From Rhodospirillaceae bacterium (GTDB taxonomy: Bacteria > Pseudomonadota > Alphaproteobacteria > Dongiales > Dongiaceae), in the NCBI GenBank assembly GCA_016794075.1, contig JAEUKU010000290.1, positions 1-10,035 on the forward strand: DNA of 10,035 nt. Reading direction: 5' to 3'. The position numbers and the translations under genes are program-made. Numbering within the stretch: the stretch's first letter is position 1; the number at the start of each line of letters is the position of its first letter. The notes below the pieces were generated by a model, which did no database searches, was not told where the DNA came from, and saw only the letters and a list, made by a program, of their open reading frames with translations. This document shows positions 6,821 through 10,035 of this stretch, piece by piece.

Positions 6821-7612
6821 TGCCTTGACTGCTGTGACGATCAAGGCGGGCATGTCAAAGGCGATCTCGCCGTTCGCGCCGGCAAATGGTTTGAGCACCG
6901 GTTCCACTTCCTTCGACAACCGCGCAAACTGATCATCGTCGAGCAGTCCGCCAAGGGTCCAGACGCAGGCGCGCTCGGTCGACACCAGCGCCGCGATCGA
7001 CGGGAAGCGGACGACGCCGTTGCGTCTCGATAGGTCGGCCCCGTCGATACCCGCCTCGCCGCAGATGGCGCGCAGTCGCCCTGGGTCGCCGAGCACGAAG
7101 GGCGCACGGAAGGCCCCTGCCACCTGCTCGCCGAACAGCCTCTGCAGCAGATCGGCAAAGGCGCAGTAGCCCGGCGAGTGGTCAAGGGCATCGCACACCG
7201 CCACCGCCAGCCGGCCGCCCGGGCGCAGTACGCGCATCATCTCGCGAAAGGCGGCGGGGCGATCGTCGAAGAACATGAGGCCGAACTGACTGGCGACGGC
7301 ATCGAAGCTGTTCTCGGCAAAAGGCATCGCTTCGGCACGACCCTCCCGCCACTCGATCCTGGCAGATTTCCTCCGGGCCACAGACAACATGTCCGCGTTG
7401 GGATCCAGACCCACGACCTTGCCCCGGTCGCCGACCCGGTCGAGCGCGGCGCAGGCCAGAACCCCGGTGCCGCAGGCGACATCCAGGATCCGCTCGCCCG
7501 GGGCGGCCAGGACCATATCGCACATGATCGGGCCCCACTGCCGGAACAGCGCCGGGACGAATCTCTCCTCGTAGATTTCCGCAGGACTGGGCGGCTTGCC
7601 GGGAATGTCCAT
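6818..7612 (-). CDS. Class I SAM-dependent methyltransferase (Methyltransf_11/UbiE-like)
   Basis: This is a soluble methyltransferase of unknown substrate, 264 residues. The Rossmann-fold motifs appear in order: motif I ILDVACGTGVLA (42-53), the acidic residue after strand 2 in VVGLDPNADML (Asp70), the motif II region FDAVASQFGLMFF, and LRPGGRLAVAV. The C-terminal half (FLV/DPGRLRAICGEAG region onward) is typical of small-molecule or quinone-type methyltransferases but not specific. The open frame continues far upstream. ATG 7612 is chosen because GGGAGG (7624-7619) lies six bases before it; ATG 7633 would place this ribosome site inside the gene. The gene is divergent from an AraC-type regulator and convergent with phhA, nine bases apart. 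Substrate cannot be assigned; control by the neighbouring regulator is inferred. Confidence 0.9.
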   Translation of the reverse strand: MDIPGKPPSPAEIYEERFVPALFRQWGPIMCDMVLAAPGERILDVACGTGVLACAALDRVGDRGKVVGLDPNADMLSVARRKSARIEWREGRAEAMPFAENSFDAVASQFGLMFFDDRPAAFREMMRVLRPGGRLAVAVCDALDHSPGYCAFADLLQRLFGEQVAGAFRAPFVLGDPGRLRAICGEAGIDGADLSRRNGVVRFPSIAALVSTERACVWTLGGLLDDDQFARLSKEVEPVLKPFAGANGEIAFDMPALIVTAVKA

Positions 7613-7637
7613 CCGCATCCTCCCGTCGATCATTTTT

Positions 7638-7664
7638 CCGGCTGGGCTGTGGATGCCCAGCCGG
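7638..7664. promoter_or_regulatory. Perfect 10-bp inverted repeat in divergent promoter gap
   Basis: CCGGCTGGGC (7638-7647) and GCCCAGCCGG (7655-7664) are exact reverse complements around the 7-base centre TGTGGAT. The element lies between the methyltransferase start (7612) and the regulator start (7684). No T-run follows on either strand; on the plus strand five T precede it. It could be an operator for the adjacent regulator, or in RNA a hairpin in the methyltransferase leader 14 bases upstream of its ribosome site. The dyad is seen directly and its role is inferred. Confidence 0.5.
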
Positions 7665-7683
7665 GCGCATTGTAGTCTGGCGC

Positions 7684-8787
7684 ATGGCGCGCCCCCATGA
7701 CCGAGCGTCCGGATCACATGCCGAACCGTCCGGCGCGAGCCGGCGCAGAACTTCCATTCGCGCAGGGTCTGCCGCGCAAGCACGCGCACCGGCATCGGCA
7801 AGGGATCCGCTGTCCGCCGTCCTGCGCAATGTGAGGCTGACCGGCGCGTTGTTCTTCGTGGTCGATGCGACTTCGCCCTGGGGCGTGGAAGTGCCGCGCG
7901 CCGGCCTGTTCGGGCCGCTCATCCTGCCGCGGGCGCAGCATGTGGTCTCTTATCACATCGCCCTGCAGGGCTCGGGTTATGCGAGCATTCCGGGCACCAA
8001 GCCGACGCCGTTCGCGGCGGGCGACATCATCGTCTTTCCGCACGGCGACCCCTACGTCATGCTGAGCGAACCAGGTCAAAGGCCGGAGCTTTCGGCGAAC
8101 GCTTCGTTGGATTTCTTTCGCGACATGGCCGCCGGGCGCTTGCCGTTCACCGTCCGGGAGGGCGGCGGCGGCCCGGAGCGCGCCAGGTTCGTGTGCGGCT
8201 TCCTCGGCTGCGATCTGCGGCCATTCAATCCATTGCTTGGGACCTTGCCGAGGCTGCTGCATCTGAAGCGGCCCGCGGGCGAGCCGAACGCCTTGCTGGA
8301 CCGCCTGCTCGATCTGACCCTGGCCGAAGCACAGATCGATCGCCCCGGTGGCGAGAGCATTCGCCTGGGCCTCAGCGAGCTCATCTTCATCGAAGTCGTG
8401 CGGCGCTATGTGGCGACGCTTGAGGAAGGGCAGGTGGGATGGCTTGCCGGCCTGCGTGACCCTTCGGTCGGGCGCGTCCTGGCCCTGCTCCACGAGCGGC
8501 CCGCCGAGCCCTGGACGCTCGACAAACTTGCGCGGGAGACGGGCCAATCGCGCTCGGTGCTGGCCGAGCGCTTCACGCACCTGATCGGCCATCCGCCGAT
8601 GCAATACCTGACGCGATGGCGGATGCAGCTGGCGGCGCGCCTGCTGGCCGACGGCGCACGCAAGGTGTCGGCCGTCGGGCAGGAGGTGGGCTACGCGTCC
8701 GAAGCAGCCTTCAGCCGGACTTTCAAACGCATCGCGGGCGTGCCGCCGGCGATCTGGCGCGACCGCGGCGCCGCGCCGGACTCCTGA
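7684..8787 (+). CDS. AraC-family transcriptional regulator with N-terminal cupin domain
   Basis: This is a transcription factor of up to 367 residues. An N-terminal cupin-type sensing domain (about 41-215, AraC-binding-like: DPLSAVLRNVRLTGALFFVV, then FAAGDIIVFPHGDPYVM) is followed by a C-terminal AraC/XylS DNA-binding domain (about 260-360). The latter shows two helix-turn-helix units: WTLDKLARETGQSRSVLAERFTHLIG, and VSAVGQEVGYASEAAFSRTFKRIAGVPPAIWR, the family signature. The start is uncertain. ATG 7684 is the only ATG, GTG or TTG before the conserved region, but it adds about 40 Arg/Ala/Ser-rich residues and lacks a ribosome site. The next candidate, GTG 7831, would remove conserved residues. 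The divergent methyltransferase is the natural target. The effector is unknown. Confidence 0.92.
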   Translation: MARPHDRASGSHAEPSGASRRRTSIRAGSAAQARAPASARDPLSAVLRNVRLTGALFFVVDATSPWGVEVPRAGLFGPLILPRAQHVVSYHIALQGSGYASIPGTKPTPFAAGDIIVFPHGDPYVMLSEPGQRPELSANASLDFFRDMAAGRLPFTVREGGGGPERARFVCGFLGCDLRPFNPLLGTLPRLLHLKRPAGEPNALLDRLLDLTLAEAQIDRPGGESIRLGLSELIFIEVVRRYVATLEEGQVGWLAGLRDPSVGRVLALLHERPAEPWTLDKLARETGQSRSVLAERFTHLIGHPPMQYLTRWRMQLAARLLADGARKVSAVGQEVGYASEAAFSRTFKRIAGVPPAIWRDRGAAPDS

Positions 8788-8798
8788 GCGCGGCTCAG
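8784..8798. repeat. Short perfect dyad containing both convergent stop codons
   Basis: CTGAGC (8784-8789) and GCTCAG (8793-8798) form a perfect dyad with a 3-base centre. The AraC-type stop TGA (8785-8787) and the amidohydrolase stop (8797-8795 on the minus strand) both lie within the arms. A compact hairpin could form in either transcript, but no T-run follows, so termination activity is only a possibility. Confidence 0.35.
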
Positions 8799-9661
8799 TC
8801 GATCTCCGTCAGCGCGCCGTAGGTTTCCGGCCGGCGGTCGCGGAAGAATTGCCAGGTGTTGCGCACCTGGCGGATCAGCTCGAAATCCATGTCGTGGACC
8901 AGCAATTCGTCCTGGTCGCGGCTGGCGATGGCTTCGATCTGGCCGCGCGGGTTGACGAAATAGCTCTGGCCGTAGAACTGGCCGATGTTCCAAGGGTCTT
9001 CGGTGCCGATCCGGTTGATGGCGCCGATATAGACGCCGTTGGCGACCGCCGAGGCCGGCTGCTCCAGCTTCCACAGATGCTCGGATAGTCCGGCGACCGT
9101 GGCCGATGGGTTGACGATGTACTCGGCGCCGTTGAGGGCGAGGGCGCGCCAGCCTTCCGGGAAATGCCGGTCGTAGCAGATATAGACGCCGAGCTTGCAA
9201 TAGCGCGTCTTGAACACCGGATAATCGGAGCCGCCGGGCTTGAAGAAGAATTTCTCCCAGAAACCGGCGACCTGCGGGATATGCGTCTTGCGGTATTTGC
9301 CGAGATAGGTGCCGTCGGCGTCGATCACCGCGGCGGTGTTGTAATAGACGCCGGCCATCGCCTCTTCGTAGATCGGCACCACGATGACCATCTGGTGCTT
9401 GCGGGCAAGATCCTGCATCAGCTTCGTGGTCGGCCCGTCGGGAATGGCCTCGGCCGCCGCGTACCATTTGGCGTCCTGGCTGGGGCAGAAATAGGGCTGA
9501 GTGAAGACCTCCTGGAAGCAGAGGATCTGCACGCCCGCTTGCCCCGCCTGCTCGATCAGCGGCAGATGCGCATCCAGCATCGCCTGGCGGATTTCCTGCG
9601 GCGACTTCTCGGTCGGCGCCTTCAAGCCCATCTGGATCAGACCACCTCGCACTTTGGTCAT
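8795..9661 (-). CDS. Nitrilase-superfamily amidohydrolase, beta-ureidopropionase-like
   Basis: This is a carbon-nitrogen hydrolase, most likely acting on an N-carbamoyl amine such as N-carbamoyl-beta-alanine (last step of reductive pyrimidine breakdown). The 288 residues carry the full catalytic triad: Glu51 (CFQEVFTQPYFC), Lys125 (GKYRKTHIP) and Cys162 (YICYDRHFPE). The stretches NPSATVAGLSEHLWKLEQ, AINRIGTEDPWN and FYGQSYFVNPRG resemble eukaryotic beta-ureidopropionases more than aliphatic nitrilases. N-carbamoylputrescine amidase is an alternative, and the substrate is not proven by sequence. A strong ribosome site, AAAGGAG (9673-9667), lies five bases before the ATG at 9661. The gene follows the enolase-superfamily gene by 35 bases on the same strand, so the two are probably co-transcribed. 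No other pyrimidine-catabolism gene is in view. Confidence 0.9.
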   Translation of the reverse strand: MTKVRGGLIQMGLKAPTEKSPQEIRQAMLDAHLPLIEQAGQAGVQILCFQEVFTQPYFCPSQDAKWYAAAEAIPDGPTTKLMQDLARKHQMVIVVPIYEEAMAGVYYNTAAVIDADGTYLGKYRKTHIPQVAGFWEKFFFKPGGSDYPVFKTRYCKLGVYICYDRHFPEGWRALALNGAEYIVNPSATVAGLSEHLWKLEQPASAVANGVYIGAINRIGTEDPWNIGQFYGQSYFVNPRGQIEAIASRDQDELLVHDMDFELIRQVRNTWQFFRDRRPETYGALTEID

Positions 9662-9696
9662 GGCGGCTCCTTTCCTTCAGACAGATGTCGAAACCC

Positions 9697-10035
9697 TCAC
9701 TTGATCTCCAGCACCGGCTTGCCCAGCACGTCCATCCGCGGCCTGGTGCCGAGGCCGGGCTGGTCGGAGGCCTTGGCGCGGCCCATCACCCGCTGCGGTG
9801 CTCCCTCGGCGATGGAGCGGGTGACGTAGGAGTTGAAATCCGTCGCCGAGAACAGGAATTCGGGCGGCGTCGAATGGGCGAGGTGCGCGATCGCCGCGGT
9901 GACGATGTCGCCGCCCCAGGTATCCTCAATGGTCATGGCGATGCCCAAAGCCACGCAGAGGTCGCGGATCTGCCGCGCCTTGGTCAGGCCGCCGACCTTG
10001 GAGATCTTCAAATTGATCACGTCCATGGCGCGGTC
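9697..10035 (-). CDS. Enolase-superfamily protein, probable cis-3-hydroxy-L-proline dehydratase, 5' end cut
   Basis: Only the C-terminal 112 residues are present; the frame is open to the right edge. The segment DRAMDVINLKISKVGGLTKA belongs to the late barrel strands of the mandelate racemase/muconate lactonizing group, with a lysine pair in NLKISK. It continues into MTIEDTWGGDIVTAAIAHLA, SATDFNSYVTRSIAEG and PGLG. This resembles remembered cis-3-hydroxy-L-proline dehydratases more than hydroxyproline-betaine epimerases. The main catalytic KxK lysines and the metal-binding Asp/Glu residues lie upstream, outside the window, so the activity is tentative. The family usually has about 370 residues, so roughly two thirds are missing. 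The stop lies 35 bases before the amidohydrolase start. Confidence 0.85.
   Translation of the reverse strand, partial: DRAMDVINLKISKVGGLTKARQIRDLCVALGIAMTIEDTWGGDIVTAAIAHLAHSTPPEFLFSATDFNSYVTRSIAEGAPQRVMGRAKASDQPGLGTRPRMDVLGKPVLEIK

Noticed and set aside
7714..8604. Minus-strand open frame antisense to the AraC-type regulator
   Set aside because: No family features; the plus strand has clear cupin and helix-turn-helix domains.
9164..9829. Plus-strand open frame of 221 codons across the amidohydrolase start
   Set aside because: It covers two certain minus-strand genes and the gap between them and shows no domain.
1..10035. Search for mobile elements, CRISPR arrays, tRNA or rRNA genes, and phage or defence genes
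   Set aside because: No transposase-like protein, regular repeat-spacer pattern, tRNA-like sequence or integrase was recognised. Genes are contiguous and of ordinary chromosomal type.

Overview
The window is dense, GC-rich bacterial chromosome with almost no non-coding space; no stretch over 300 bases lacks a gene. The order rpmH-rnpA-yidD-yidC-yihA-argB, together with the protein sequences, points to an alphaproteobacterium. A Rhodospirillales-type lineage is a guess. No insertion sequence, CRISPR array, tRNA, rRNA or phage gene was seen.

Left part (1-4206, minus strand): a ribosome and membrane-biogenesis cluster read right to left from a near-consensus promoter at about 4143-4171. It encodes bL34 (rpmH), the RNase P protein (rnpA), YidD, the YidC insertase and the GTPase YihA/EngB. 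The genes are tightly packed, with overlaps at rnpA/yidD and yidC/yihA. A likely intrinsic terminator follows yihA. The arginine-biosynthesis gene argB comes next and runs off the left edge.

Middle part (4206-6808): an Lrp/AsnC-family regulator (minus) is divergent from a two-gene plus-strand operon, 4-hydroxyphenylpyruvate dioxygenase (hppD) and phenylalanine 4-hydroxylase (phhA). The two enzymes act at separate steps of one route: Phe to Tyr, then, after transamination, 4-hydroxyphenylpyruvate to homogentisate. All iron ligands of both enzymes are visible. The regulator probably senses an aromatic amino acid and controls the operon through the 129-base intergenic region.

Right part (6818-10035): a class I SAM-dependent methyltransferase (minus) is divergent from an AraC-family regulator (plus). 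A perfect 10-bp-arm inverted repeat lies in the short gap between them. Convergent to the regulator is a nitrilase-superfamily amidohydrolase resembling beta-ureidopropionase. It is preceded on the minus strand by the 3' end of an enolase-superfamily gene resembling cis-3-hydroxy-L-proline dehydratase.

Most of the window is housekeeping and catabolic sequence. I see no clear undescribed system. The best leads are the AraC/methyltransferase pair with its inverted repeat, the amidohydrolase/enolase-superfamily pairing, the regulatory region between the Lrp regulator and hppD, the terminator in front of argB, and the probable CTG start of yihA.
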